NCBI GenBank assembly: GCA_037893225.1
Contig: JAZGUH010000123.1
Location: forward strand, 310,001 to 374,000
DNA from: Hippasteria phrygiana
Taxonomy: Eukaryota; Echinodermata; Asteroidea; Valvatida; Goniasteridae
Reading direction: 5' to 3'
DNA: 64,000 nucleotides
The position numbers were made by a program, and so were the translations under genes. Below are positions 34,601 to 49,600 of this stretch, one piece after another (within the stretch, counting starts at the first letter, position 1; every line of letters begins with the position of its first letter). Under the pieces are notes generated by a model. That model was given only the letters and a program-made list of their open reading frames with translations. It did no database searches and was not told the origin of the DNA.

Positions 34601-37600
34601 ATTGATTTTTGCAGTTTCATTATTGATATATTTAATATTACGATGATTTGTTAATGCCACAGTGCATTAGCCTCTCCATGTTGTCTCGTTAATTAAGCCC
34701 CAGTCCCACTAGGAAATAAGACAACTTACGACCAGGCCGCGAGTGTAAATCGCAGGCAATCTTAGAAAAGTCGTGCCACAAGTCTTTGGTGGTCGACGGC
34801 CGTCGTGGGTAGTCTTGGATATTCGCACAACCGAAATCAGTCGCAGAGAGGTTTTTGATCTTGTTCAAAAACCTGGCTGCGACTGAAGTAGTCGCATCTT
34901 GTCGCAGCCTAGTCTTCATTTGTCATGCGATGGTCGTGGGACAAGTCTTAGGTCCTTCATTGTCGTGGCTGATCGTAGGATTCTCCCGCAGTACGACAGT
35001 CGCACGACTTTCCACGACTACTGGCACGACTTGTCATGCGAGTAGACCTGATTGCACGACTAAGCAAGACTAGTCGTGCGACTCCACGACAAGTCGTACG
35101 AATAGTCATACGATTGGTCGTATAGCCAGTCGTGCGACAGGACCTTACCACTCGTACGTAGTCTTGGGTAGTCGTGCGACAGTCGTGCGATTAGTGGTGC
35201 TATCATGCAGTCAGCAACAAGTCTTCTACAGGTTGCACGACTGGTCTGACAATGTGACTGCTAGGCTCAAATCGCAGGAAATTTCCATGACTACCCACGA
35301 CCGGCCTTGTCGCATGACTGAACTGGTCACGGGAAATCGCAGGTCCTAGTGGGACTGGGGCTTTAGTGATTGTCCTAGTTCTTGCAGGTGTAACTCTTGA
35401 TACATACAGTGTACTAAATACATTTACATGTATTATATAAAATGTATGTAATGTATACAAGTTCTTACGGGAGTCTACGTTTTACAAACATATGTTTTTT
35501 GGAGAGTTCCACCACTTATTCTCAATTGTTTTTATATTTTCTTTGTGTTAATTTGGATCAAAAATTAAGTGGAAACTCAACCGAACTGAACTAAATAGAA
35601 AGACTACTTTGAATACATCCAAATGTGAATGGAATCACAACCAAATTTTTACCTTTCAGCATCTTAACGGCAACTGTGGTGCATGTCTGTGTCTTATCAA
35701 TGCCAAAGGCCGCGGCCTTCACCACTCTTCCGAAGGCTCCCTGCCCAATGACGGCACCTAAGGACCAGCAAAACACATCGATATTTGTTATGGCTTTATG
35801 ACACAGTTGCTTTAACCTCTTGAGTACAAATGATGGCCAAGCTGCAGTTTGAAAAAGACCATATGGCCGTTTGTCATCTATACGCGCATTTCTGCATATA
35901 CTCAATCCATTCATGTTTCAACTATATTGTTCTTGACTGGAAGTGTAATGGATAGATGGAGCTTTTTCAAACTAAGCTTTCATTTATACGAAAGGGGGTT
36001 CCAAGTGTAATTTTCAGTGTGGTACCTATTGTTTACATTTACACAAAGCTACACAGCCTGTTCTTGGCATACCATCCCCCCATCAATCACAGCCGGACAC
36101 AACGGGTTAACCACAGCAAATCTGCACGGGAAGCCCCGAGACACTGTCAGTGTCTTTCCCGAGAAATCAGGTTGGCACTGTCTTATTTTCCTCATTTTCC
36201 ACCTCTGGGGACCTCGGTTCAAATCCTGCCAGAGGCAATGATGTGGGCTGTAATTGTAATTTCCTACATAACTACAATGGGTTTTCCCCCAGAGAAATTA
36301 TTTTGGGTTTCCCTCCCACACCTAAAACTGACATTTCCTTCTGTGTCTACTCTCAACGCGTTCTTGGCTAGTATATTGATTAAGTTCACTTTCTAAGAAT
36401 CCCTGGTTCACATCCAAAAAGTATAATATAATCTCGATAAATCAAACCTCAGGGAATGGGCTAATTCCAGACTTCTATTAGGTGAGCACGCCTCCCTCTG
36501 AGAAATGTTCCGTGCTCCAGACTACTGAACAACTGACCTATCACTCATTAGTGGATAGCCATCTCCCTCAGACAATCCAATGGAATTTTGTGAGATTATC
36601 TGAGTTTGTCTCGTATTTTTACGTGTTATGCTTCACGTTTTAGCTAACGTGGTTGGACGATAGACCACAAGCTGCATGGGTGCGGTTCTATGGTATTAGG
36701 TCAAATGGCATTGAGCTCTTTACGAACCCAGCTTGAGTCTCTCTCTTGGGAACTCCCACTTGGGATCATAAGGCAGCTGGTCACAGATGTCTTCCAGATC
36801 AGCCACTTGACCAAGCGATATCGGCAGCAGCATGTCTTCTCCTCCAGCTATGTACTTCTGCTGCATGGGTTATAGGCATAAACAAAATAAATCAACCTTT
36901 GTTTGAATGGTAACAAAAAAATGACTGAATAAGTCAAAGGACTGGAGAACAGAATGATGACTTGAAAAGGTGCTTGAAAAATTCAAACATTAAAACTCAC
37001 CAACACAACCACCCATACATCCTCACATACGTACAGATACGGGGTACCTCTATTGTGGACAGTACTTTCCTTCTTTTATTCTCCTTTGTCCCCATTGAAA
37101 TCTCAAAAGCCATAGCGTTAACTCTGTGGGGTAGGTCGATTTCTAAAGACCCAATTGCGGGGTAGCATTGTCCCCATTGTTACCCTTTCTTCTATATACC
37201 CCGCAAGGAGACTAATGTAAGAACACAAATACTAACCTGACATAACTTGTGTGGACATTCCTTTGTTTTCACGTAGTTAAAAACAGAAAAATAAGCTAAT
37301 TTTCCTTGCACTGTGAAAGCTCTTTCAACCTGAATTTTTTATCATAATCCCGGCCTTAAGTGTTCCCCTTCATTTTGATAACCCTCACCCCAAAATGCCT
37401 CTAAAGCTGTTTTTCAGAGTCCACATAACCTTCAGTCTTCCTGCACCCTGTGGCCATCTTTTGTTCACAGGTCCACATAAAGTATGAGCACCAACCCACA
37501 AACAACTAATCAACCCATGAACAAACAAATGAATGTAGCTGTTCTTTTACCTTCTTCCGTCTTATTCGGAGGATGACCAATATAAGAATCAGGAAGATGA

Positions 37601-40600
37601 CAGAGGCACTGACAGCTAAGATGGCTATGTCTCGTGGTGAAGACGCCATGTTATATGGCACTTGCAAAGATTTATCTGCGTGAAAAAAAGGTATGAATGT
37701 AAACAAAAAATTTAAATAAAATGCAAACTCAATCTCCACTTGTGAAAATGCAAATGGAATAACTTGATACGATAAAAGTAAAAGAGAATCAGACGTTTTG
37801 ATCCTAGCAGATTACTTAATTCTCAAATGATTCTCTTTAAGCCTTTAAACCACATTCTCCTGACTTTCATTACCCAATTGTAAAACACAGTTTCTTAATG
37901 CTCCCCTATCAGATTTGATCCATGGCATCAGTTTAAATGAAGATGTCAAATCTAAAGACTCACCTAGCTCGAGGGTTATCTTCCTGGAAGCCACGCCCAG
38001 TTTGTTCTGGGCGGTGCACATGTAGATGCCTGTATCCGCTTCTTTGACTCCCACCATCCTAAGCTCCTCCTCCTTGTTGTACATCTTCTTGGGCATTATC
38101 TTGACCATGCCGCTGGCATTGCGAGCCCAGACTACGCTGGGTTTAGGGGTGCCTCTGACTTGGCAGGAGAGGGTCATGTTACTGCCCGGCTTGGCTCTGA
38201 TCACTGTGGGAAGATTCTTGTCAAACTTGGGTTTCTCTGTGGAGAAGAGGATGAAAATCAGGATTTCTCTGCAACTGTGTTCACATTAGACTTTTTTGGG
38301 TAAAACTCACCAATGATTATGATGGTTACTTTACCCATTTCAATTCCAGGTTATTTTCCTCTTGGTTACTTTTCCCAAGTCCAGTGGTTACTCTTTCTGG
38401 TAAGCCTCTGCCTAACAAAGCTAACCAGGTCAATTTTCCCAGGATGGTAAGTCCAGTGCAAACAGTGTGAGTTAGTAAAAATGACGCGACAAAGCTGAAC
38501 GTCCGGACACAAGTGTGATGGTCACACTGCACAGGCACACCAATAGGTTGTGCATGACTTTTTCTGCATGGCCAGTTAGGTTGTACTTTGCAAAGACTGA
38601 GGATAGGATATTGTGGAAGCGTATTATCACCAGAGTGGCTACTTTAATCCCGATTTGGGTCAAAATTTTCCCTAGTCAAAGGTCTGAGTGCGAACACTGG
38701 TAAGATTGTGGTGACTGACCACGGTGACCAATGGCCAAAATCACGTTCACGTCGAGATATTTGTAGTCAATGATTCAGCCTATTTTGTGGAAGCAGAGCT
38801 TTGCATTGTAACCTCGGTCCAAATTAGCAAAAGTTAACATGACCATGATGATGTAACATATGCTGTTACTGACTTGCTAGTAGGGCTGTTCATTTTCGAA
38901 TAATTTACTAATCGAATATTAAAAACTGGGTTTGGCCGAATATTTGAATATTCGATACTCGACGATCAAGTTTTTCAGTGCATGCCGCACCGGTTAAAAA
39001 AACATTGCACGTAAAAGCATGCCGGTGTTTTACGTATGGTGATTGATATTATGGACCGTTCAAACAGCATTTTGTTTGCATGCCCCTGTTGTATCAAGGG
39101 TTTTACCGACAGGAATAATAAACTTCCGTCCACAAAAAATTGCGATTGACAAAAATGCGGCATTTGACACTGCTAAGCGCCGTAACTTTTCTATTAAATT
39201 AGCATCAGAGTCTGTACGTGCATATATATCTTTTCGAATATTCAAACTGGCAAAATGGTATTCGAATATTCGCTTGACGATCGAATATCGAATATTCGGT
39301 ATATTCGGGACAGCCCTACTTGCTAGTGGAGAAACATCCTTGGCAGATTAAGACAGCCATAAATTAAAGCAGGGTAATCCTGTTTGATATCCTTACAAAA
39401 CTGCAACCTTGCAGTTGTAACTAATACCATAATTTCTTCAAACAAAAAGTGAGTAAACACAACTTCAATGCTGAAAAAGAAAACATTTATGAAGGAAATG
39501 GTAAAACGTTGTACCCTCATTGAGTAATTCCTACATGACTACTTCCCATGTTGTATCGTAAGGTTGGTGCATGAGTCCTGGCTATATACAGCATTATATT
39601 CCTTCTGACTAGCACTCACCTGAACAATGATACTGACAAACTGGGGACAGCCAAAATGGGGCAATATAGCTCAGTTGGTAAAGCGCCAGTACGGTAATCT
39701 GGAGGTCACAGACCTTCCTGCCAGTTGTCTTTGTTTACTTTGAAAACTGATCAAAATGACCAAGTCAATTTGTTTGATGAATTTAGGAAGGAAAATGACA
39801 AAGTGCTGTGTTTGACTTACCCTGAACCAAAACCTCTACTGTGATATTCCGACTTCCTGAAGGGTTGCTAGCGACACAGATGTAAAATCCACTATCTTCG
39901 ATGATGATACGCCCTCGATCCAACCTCAGAGTGCGACTTTGACCGGTTTCCATCAGATGGAGGTCTGTTGTTAGATTCCTCCCGTCTTTGAGCCAGCTGA
40001 GTGTCGGCAGCGGGACACCAGTGGCTTTGCACCGCAGGGAGATCTTACCGCCGTCCTTGTCCACTTCCAGACGTGTGGAGCTGGTCAAGATTTGAGGGAC
40101 CTGGTTTTCTGCCAAATAGAAAATAGACACGTTGATAAGCTGTGATTTCCTAGTGTAATGCGTCACATGATGTACTATAACCAATCAGATATTGGCATAA
40201 CGTCATTTCACTCACATTTTACCATGCTTTTGATTGGAGAGGTACTGTAGGAGATTTTCAGAGTTGATAAAATCTTACTGTTGAAGAAGAATTTCTGCTG
40301 TAAAAGGATCCCTAACAAGCAGGAATTCTTGCAGGAGCTGCGTCGTCCACCCATAAATCAGTAAAGCATAGTAAATGTTGTAACGCCCTCTTCTGTTAAG
40401 CTGTGTCGCGAAAATGAATTTGGCACAAGAAGAAGAAGAAGAACAACAACAACAACAACGCTAAGCGCTTAAAGAGCCCCGTCTGTGATGCGATGCTGCT
40501 AAAAATTGTAAGTGTGAATGTGAATTACCATTGTACATTTTCAATGAGTGGATTTCTATATAAACATGTTTGGTCCTTTAGGATAGATGACTTTAAATCT

Positions 40601-43600
40601 AGTTTACATCTGAATTTCCATTTCAATAAGCCAGTTCGGGATTTTATCAACTGCGCATGTGCACAATGCCATTTTATCCCGAATGACCCGCGTGACCTAA
40701 CGCGCGTATGAATGCAAAAGGTGGTCGCACAACGCGCACATGTTAAATTTAATTAGAATGGGCGTTCGCGTAACATGGCGTGACATTACGTCAGTTTATC
40801 CCGAATAACCGTTGACCTTGGAGATACCGAACTGGCTTATTCTAAATGAAATTCAATGTTCAATCAAGTTAAAAGTATGATTTTAAATAACATTTATATG
40901 CACAAAAATGTCCATATGTTCAGGAGTGTAGTCTCCATGACTCACATAACCAACACCTGGATATTAACTTTCACAAATCTCTTGGCATACTGTAAAAATG
41001 CATTGCATCTACTGCTGCCATTTGGAGAAAAAAAATGCACGAACAGCATTTGCTTAATCAGCTTATAATCGAATTATAAAGGTGACGGTGGTGCACTATG
41101 ACTGACATGGGTTACAGTTAAGTAGCAATTCCATTGTACTTCATTTGGGAACTACAATTTACTACACAAGAAAAAGATTTGCTGGTACCATACAGGTATA
41201 CACATTAACACTTACCTTGGATCTCAATGGAAACCTCCTCTACTCTCTTGGCATTTCCCCTCCGTTTTAGCGCATGGCACTGGTACAATCCTGTCTCTCT
41301 GGGGCCGACATTGCTCAGCGTAAGATTTGAGACCTTGGTGAAGCCCTCTGTTCTGGTGTTGATCTGCCGGATGTCTTGATACTGGGTAATGTGGTGGGTG
41401 CTATTGTCGGGCCCGACGTAGATCCACTCGACGGACTTGAAGACGTAGATGCTCCAGCGGCAGGTCAGGGTCACGTTACTACCCTGATAGGGGGCGGGTT
41501 TGTCTGCCGTCACCGACAGGCCCATGGGCAAGTCTAGAGGTTGCAAAATAAGCAAAATACATAAGGTGTGAATTTACCTGCAACTTGACATTGCATCATA
41601 GAGCATTATAACCCTGTCAGCGGCAATGTTTTTCTATTTTCTACAATTCAAAATATTGACTCCTTTTTATGCAGCTAATATGATACTCACAAGATACTCA
41701 CTGTCTTGCAAGCCTTTTCATAAGTGTGACATCATTCCAACATAATTGGACTGAATCCATGATGTGCAGTCCAACAGAAATGTATTGCCCCAATAGTCCC
41801 CTTAAAGACTTATGTAAGCTCCCAATGGGTGACTGGTCGATTTACCTGTCATCTTGAAATGAATATCCTCACAGGTATTTAGACCTGGGAACTTGTGCGA
41901 GTCCGCACAGCAGCGATAGATCCTTGGGTGGGACGAGGCCACCGGCAGCAGGGCCGGTTGCCCCGGCCACTGCTCCCCGCTGTGGCTCGTCTGCAGCGAG
42001 GTCCAGCGGCTGCTCTTCTTGCCCGCATTGCAGTTGATGGACTTGTTTGGGCACACCATGTACATCCAGCGGACCGTGGGCACGGGACTGCCTGTAGCAC
42101 TACAGTTGAAGAGGTAGTGCTCCCCTGCCATGTACAGGGGAGGATCGGTGTTGGTTGGCAGGGGCCAGGAGGTGATGGTCACTCCTGGTTTGACTGAAGG
42201 GAAGTGTAAATCGTTGCAACTTTGTTACACTGCAACAATATTTTAAAAGCTTTTTATGGCAGCTTGGAACCATAGAGCTACATTAAATTACTAGAGCACC
42301 ATGTGGAGTGAAGCCTACTAGGCACATCCACGTTGATTGCAATGACGAGTTAGTGCTCTGGACATTTTAAATAACTCTACGTATGCTTGGAACTTTCCTC
42401 AAGAAATAAAGATATACACCTCCGCACCAAGTATGAAAAATCTGCAATATGAATTGAAGGGTATACAATTCCTACCTGTTACGGTGACGATCACACTCTT
42501 GGTCACCGTAACGTCTTCATTGGTTGCGACCAGTGTGTAGTTGCCGGCATGCGCGTCGGTGACGTGCTTGAACCGTGCACGAACAATATCGTCCTGGACT
42601 TGGAGGTTGAAGTCCGTGAGGTTGCTCTTGGGAAGGCTCCGACCATCCTTAAACCACTTGAACCTGGCCTTGGGGTAGGCCTGAACATTGTAGATGATGC
42701 GGAAGCTGTCCTCGCCCCTGACCACATCGATCTTGCCATCGCTGTTGGATTTACTCTGTAGGAGTTCCATGTTGATGTAGCCTCGCTCTGTAAGTGGAGA
42801 GAAAGAGAGTAGTGTCCTCAATTTTGGAGGACATGGACAAGGCAAACGACCGACAAAACGAGATGTGTAGACTTGCAAGTGCCGTGGAAGTGCCGTGGGC
42901 TAGTGCTTTGGAGCATTGAATTCGTGGTCTGCGGGTAATTCTGCTGGTTGTGGGTTCGAGCCCAGTCCTGGGCTGTAGCACTTCTACGCCTAATATGGAT
43001 AGAGGCAATATTAATGCCTTGCAGTGGACTAGTTACCCATCACGACCCTATTCATACTGTGAAGAGATCAGATTATCTTGTCTTCCACACTTGCCTCTGT
43101 AGCCCACACCTCAAGTGGCCTTTGGCTCTGTGATGGGCGATTTGCAAAAAATAGAAAAAAGAACTAGATAACTGAACTTTTACCACTTGAAAGCTAACTA
43201 TGTCCCTTAGACAATCCTATGATGCAGCAATTCTTGATTGTCTAAGATTTTATTTTATTCAGAGTTATTTAAACTAATAAAATGTCAAAATTTTGTAATG
43301 TTTCACAATAAAACAAAACATGATTCTACTGTGATAGGCCAGCACAAAAACTTGTGTTGGGAGGGTCGGCCGGTCGATTTCCTATTTATTATTTTTTTTA
43401 CCATCCATGAAAACAATACTATATGTCCTGTAACTCGGAAGTCGGCATTAAAAAGTAAGCTTATTTAAAAGTGAGATGCCGAAATGCACAATTGTGCCAT
43501 CGTAGCTGTATTTAAAGACAATGATTTTAATATCTTGTTCATTTTGTGCAAGGAAAGGTGAGTTTTGAAAATTTCTTTAAAGATTAAAGAAAAAAAAGTG

Positions 43601-46600
43601 ACCCGACTTTTGTGACTTTTAGGGTCGGTCGCGGACAGAGGGCAACACAACTATTTTTTGTTGGCCTTATATAAGAAAGTTATTTTCCATGCAGTAAATA
43701 AATAAACTATTACCAATGATAAAGTAAAGATTGAATTTGTAATTTGGCATTTCAATTTTGAGCTCAAGTACCCTTTTGCCACTTTTAAGGTAATTTTTCT
43801 ACCCCTTCCACCCCCCCCCCCTCCCAAAAAAAATCCTGTAACCCTGGATCCCGCTTTAGAATCAAATCAGTACAGCACGGAGGATCACACAAAGAGACAC
43901 ACGTCAAACACATACCAAGTACATGAATGTTGATGGAGGCCGTTGCTGGGCCCTTTCTGTTCGCAGCGATGCAGGTGTACTCCCCCTCGTCATACTTGGT
44001 TGCATTCTCAACATGCAGCACCATGGTATACAACCGGTACCGCCTGATGTGGCTATCCGATTTGGTTTCCTCCTCCTGGGAGTGATAATCTACTCTGTAG
44101 TTATTAGATTCCGGCTGGTCATTCTGAAAGAGAAGAATGAGCAATGGGGAAAAAAAAATTAGCCGATCTGGATCCAATTTCATAGCACTGTTAACCACAG
44201 AATTCCATGCCTGTGAAACCCAGATCTGTGCTTATAGCACAAGCACATACATTTTGCCAGTAAGCTGAAACTTCTTAGTTATGGGATGTAAATATGTGCA
44301 TAAGCCAACATTTATTGCTAACCAGTGAAATACGCTCACTGTTCAGCTCAGAATTATCTGCTGTAGTTAGTGTTAATTCTTTGCTTATGGATACCACAGC
44401 CTAATTTGTTTCCGACCGATGTCACACTTTTCTTATGAATATATTGACAGAATGGTTGGAATGTAGCCAAAAATAAAAAAATGAGAAGTTTCTTACAAAG
44501 TAGGGATAGCCCTCATTTGATTTGTGTACTGCTGTAGCTCATGAGTAGCCCACACGATAACATTTTGAGTCAAGTTTACCGTAATACAATATATCACACC
44601 AGCAACCACTTTGTTCACTTTTGTGGTTATACAACTTAGGGTTATCACAGAAATGGGTTTTTTCGAATGTAAAAAATATAAAATCTTGAAACCGACTTCC
44701 CAGTGGGAAACACGGTAGTTTCTGCTTGCTACTCAGAACGCCATGCATCAACTTTTCACTCATTTCAAATATTACCAGCATCCCATGGATAGCCTAGAAA
44801 CCCCACAAAAACCAATCAGTAAAAGTGAGGTACCCTTTGCCCAGGATAGGACCATTCCTTCTTCATCGATGTGCTGAGGGGTGCATCTACTGTGCACGTC
44901 ACATTGAAGCCCTCTCGGTCTTGAAGAACATACACCTTGCTGGCAGTCACTTTTGGATTGGGCTTGCTGTACGATTTAGCTGCAGGCAAGAAAAGATGAG
45001 GTTCCATCAAGGACGATCAATGCAAACTTGTTAATGTGAAAATTGTTTCATTAAGAAGTTTAGCATGCTAAATATGGAGTATAGCTCTTGAAGAAACACA
45101 TCGCCTTGGGGTGGAAAAAGTGCTCATCCTAAAGTTCCTACGGTTGGACAGATCATTAAAAAGTAGTGTATAATATTGTACACAACCATCCCTTGAAAAT
45201 GTGCCCTTGTCTGAAAATTACTGGCGTCCCCGAAATGATTCTCGCCACTGATTTTCAGACAAACAGTGCATTTTCGAGTCATGGTCGTATGTTATTATAT
45301 TGTACTTGTTAATGATCTTTCAAACCAAAATAATTTTTGGATGAATGCTTTTTGTACCCAATTGGGCGACTCCAAGGCTGTGCGTCCCTTTAACGGAATA
45401 ATCATATTTTGCACCACTAATAGCAATACATAAGTTTTATAATTTTCATCAAACAAACCATAAAGGTAATTGACAAGGTACTTTAATCAATTTTCAGATT
45501 GAACAAACAAAAACTGACAAGGGCCTACGATTTTCAAATAACCATACTGAAGCTCTACCAATAAGCCAGTTCGGTATTTCAACTGCGCATGTGCACAATG
45601 ACATTTTATCCCGCATGACCCAACGCGCGCGTGTGAAGGCAAAAGTTGATCGCATAACGCACACGTGTTAAATTCAATCAGAATAGGTGTTCACGTAACA
45701 TGGCGTGACATTACGTCAGCAATTTTATACCGAATAACCTTTGACCTTTGAGATACCGAACTGGCTTATTGAGCTCTCTTGCCTGCCTTATCCCCCATTT
45801 CATTTTGAATAGAAAATCACCTTCAGGGGTTTCATACAGAGTGAACTTACCCTCAAAGGTCGTGAGGAAATATTGATAGGTGTAGTTGATGCCCTGGTAA
45901 GCCGTGCATGCCAACATGCCACTCCACTGACTGGACCGGACCTTGAAGCCCACCTTGGGGTCATAGACGGCTCCCACCTGCCTCCCGATCTCCGTCTCAT
46001 CTTGGAAGAGTTTGACAGGGGCCGAGGGGTTGCTGACGCGGCATGGGATCACGAAGGGCTCGTCCTCGTAGATGGTGAGGTGGTGAGCCGAGGTGTCAGG
46101 CTTACGCAGGAAAAGATTGGATGGATCTGTTGAAGACAAGATCACAAAAATATTTTAATTCATTTTGTTCAACTAGCCATTACGTGATACCGGTGGCTAC
46201 CCCGGGTGTCAGCCACCAGTACCCTAAGCTCATAAGCAGGTCTCACTTGGCTTCCGCGAGCTAACGCGCAGTGGAGCGAGCTGGAGGAGTTCAGCCTAGA
46301 ACATTTATAAATGGCAGTGAACTTGCCCCGAGGGCTGAGGGACCATTTGATTAGCCATATTTTGTGGCTTCCCTGCGTGTAAATTCTGTATACTAGGAGA
46401 AGCTACTTCAACATACAAAACAACAGTGTGCACATATAGTTTTGTAGTTTCTTTAAGCAGCTGTATTGTTTTCTGAGACATGTCACTCCTTCAAGTCTTT
46501 GACTGTGACAGTGGAAGTGAAAAACTGTGCATCGGGTTTGCAAGCTGCTCATGCACTTAAAGAAAAATTATCTATGCTTGCATATGTTTAGGTACCATTC

Positions 46601-49600
46601 TGAAAATCACTGAACTTGGGGGACATTGTGCACACAATGACTTGAGGTTTAACCCTGCGCTGCACTGCCAATTCCTACTGACGCGGTGACACTGCCTGCT
46701 TCCTTTGGGGAAGCATGTGCTTGTAGCGTATATTAAAAAAAAAAAAAAAAAGACCACATGCCCTACTAAAGACCTTGGGCCTTGACTGGGTCGGCAGACT
46801 ACAAAGGCCTGGCCATCTGGAGCTGGGCTATTAACATATCATTTACATGCCTGTGGTAAAACTAATTATGAACAAACAGGAAGGAGGTTTGTGCACAACC
46901 CTATGGGACTTTCCCTGAGACATGCATTTCTATGGCTTACCCTGGCTTGCCCTCCAACCCAGGCCACAAAGTGACTATACAGTGCTTTTCGGCAAGGACC
47001 AGGCTAGGCATATCTGGAGTATCAATGTATGGGGACTTTTTTTTTTTTTTTTATAAGGAAAACAACAAAAACGGCATCCCTTGGGGACGCCGCCAGTGCT
47101 GCGCAGGGTTAATTAACACTCACCATTGCTCCGCACAAATACATACACCTCCGCAGATGTACTGTTGTTGATGTTTTCTGAGAAACGACTGTACACACAT
47201 TTATAGGCGTTAGTGTCCATGTACGTTAGTTTTTGGATTCTCAGGACACTCTGTTGCCGCAGTGCCGGAGGGCAAGTGGGACAGGCAGTTGAAGTCGGAA
47301 TGACCCTCCTGGCCACAGAGAGAGGGTACAGCCACTCTAAGGTGTAGGCACCGGTGCAGGTAATATCAATAGTGGAGTTCTCGTTTCTTAGTAGGTCTAA
47401 GTCATTGACATGGATGACGGGCGGACCCTCCACATGCAGGCTGGTATCTGACAAAGAAAACGACACAGGTTTGAAACCCAGTTAAGTTTACCCAATTAAG
47501 AGTGTAAGAATCTCGTACTGAATTTCTGTGAGGTTTCACACGTTTGTAATTGCAGACTACTCTTTACATACTTTCAATGCAATGCTGGCAACAAGACATC
47601 ATTTGTGCATTATATACTTATGAAATATAAACATGCAATAATTTTTACCAATCAGTAAGTCAATGTTATATTAAAGTTAATGAGTTTTACAAGTTTGTAA
47701 TTGCAGATTGTTACTGACATACTTTTATTTTAGTGTTGCCAACAATACACATTGCGCATATCTATACTTTGAAAAGAAATTACATTATATAACACCACAA
47801 TAGTGCTCCTAAAATATAGGAAAACGTGAAGCAGAATGCTTTATCCTTGTACCTATTACAAGTTAAAAACTCACACATAACAAGGATATACGCGGCACAT
47901 AACACAGATAATCAAAATCAAATGGGGAGGCAGATGAATGGTTGTCACTTCATAATTCGGGTCATCAGCCATGTAACAAGCTATTCAAACACACTATAAA
48001 ACAAAAGCATTCCTTTGTCATTGTTCATCCCATGTAAGCTTGTGAGCTGACTTGTGATTGACTTGTGATCTACCTTTTGATCTGACTTGTGATTGACTTG
48101 ATTACAACTCTAGATCCATTACAGGTTAAGTAGGCATGTTTTTTGTTGGAATAATGTCACACTCATGAAGAAGACACTAAAGAACACTTGGAAATTTTAA
48201 TTGCAAGCTGGATAAGACAGCAACACTTCAATAACCTTTTTACAAATTTGTTTGTCTCCGTTTGGCTGCATGGTCTCAATTTCCAAATCAATATGATAGA
48301 ATCACTGACTAAAGGGCCGGTCACACTGGCCACGATAACGATGACGAAAACGATGCGAATAAACACTCTCTATTGGTGGGTGGGACGCGCGCGTATTACA
48401 CGCGCGATAATTCCACCAATCAATGGCATTTATTCTCACCGTTTTCGTTATCGTCGTCGTTATCGTGGCCAGTGTGACCGGCCCCAAAATTTGTGCTGCA
48501 GTGCCACAAGAAAATACTCCAGATTGGACTACTCACCATTACTGGTCACAGTCACATCCACATGGGTGGCTGTGCCGCTGTTGATGTGATTCATGTACCT
48601 GCTGTAGACGCACTGGTAATTTCCCGAATCGCTGTAGCCGATGTTCGCCACGCGGAGGAGGCTGGTGTGCCTGGAGTCAGGGGGGCAGGTCGGGCAGGCC
48701 CGAGAGGACAGCATGACGTGGGACTGGATGCTCTGGGGGTAGTTCCATTCCAAGGTGAAGGCGCCGGAGCAGGTGAGCTCTAGGGTTTCCCCAACTATGA
48801 TGGTCAGCTGGGAGGGTGTGGTTTGGAGGCGGGGTGGTCCCATCTCATGGAGTTCTGCACCAGCTGTGTAAAACAATACATGTGGGTTATTCCATGAAAT
48901 TGAGACACACACACATTTTGGCATTCTTTGATTATGTAATTGTTTTTCTTGTTTAAACTAAACTGGCTTTAATGGTGATTATGATATGAACTTGAAGAGT
49001 AAAAGGAAGGCTTTCGAATGATACAAAACATGAGGGCATTATTTGAGATATATTTATGTTTTGTCACCAAGTGTGATGGTGTCCCGGTCTAAATTATGGA
49101 GTAATTTTGTGACATAAAAACTTACAAAATACAAATAGGGTTCAGAGGTTTAAACAATTAACTATTTTATTTTCTTTTACATGAGCAGTTAGCAAAAACT
49201 GCATGTAACTTAACAACAAATCATATTTTCAGTATCTCTTACATCTTTTCTGTTATATGGCTAACAAATCTGTGGTTAGAGAGGTAACGGATGGTGTCCC
49301 ACTCTGTTAAATTTTGTTACATCCTGCTTGCATGTCTAGCTTTCTTACTTTTCATCAAATGAAGTCTGAATTAAATTTCTTTTCTTTTGTGTGATTACCG
49401 TTTTAATAAAATTAACTTGTAGAGTCAATATATTGGACTGCCTTTTCAAAATTAGGGCAAAATGGACTCGGATGTAACGGTGGTGTCCGACGTTACATCC
49501 TAGCAATTTTGGGAACTTTCTTCCATAATTTATCTGTAAGCAGTATGTGAAATGTCCATGCAACATGATAACAAAGACTTGGAGTACCTCTTTTTAAAAA

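Noticed and set aside
36000..36420. A third SINE family with a B box (GGTTCAAATCC at about 36,212)
   Set aside because: No convincing A box at tRNA spacing and no second copy in the window, so it was not called.
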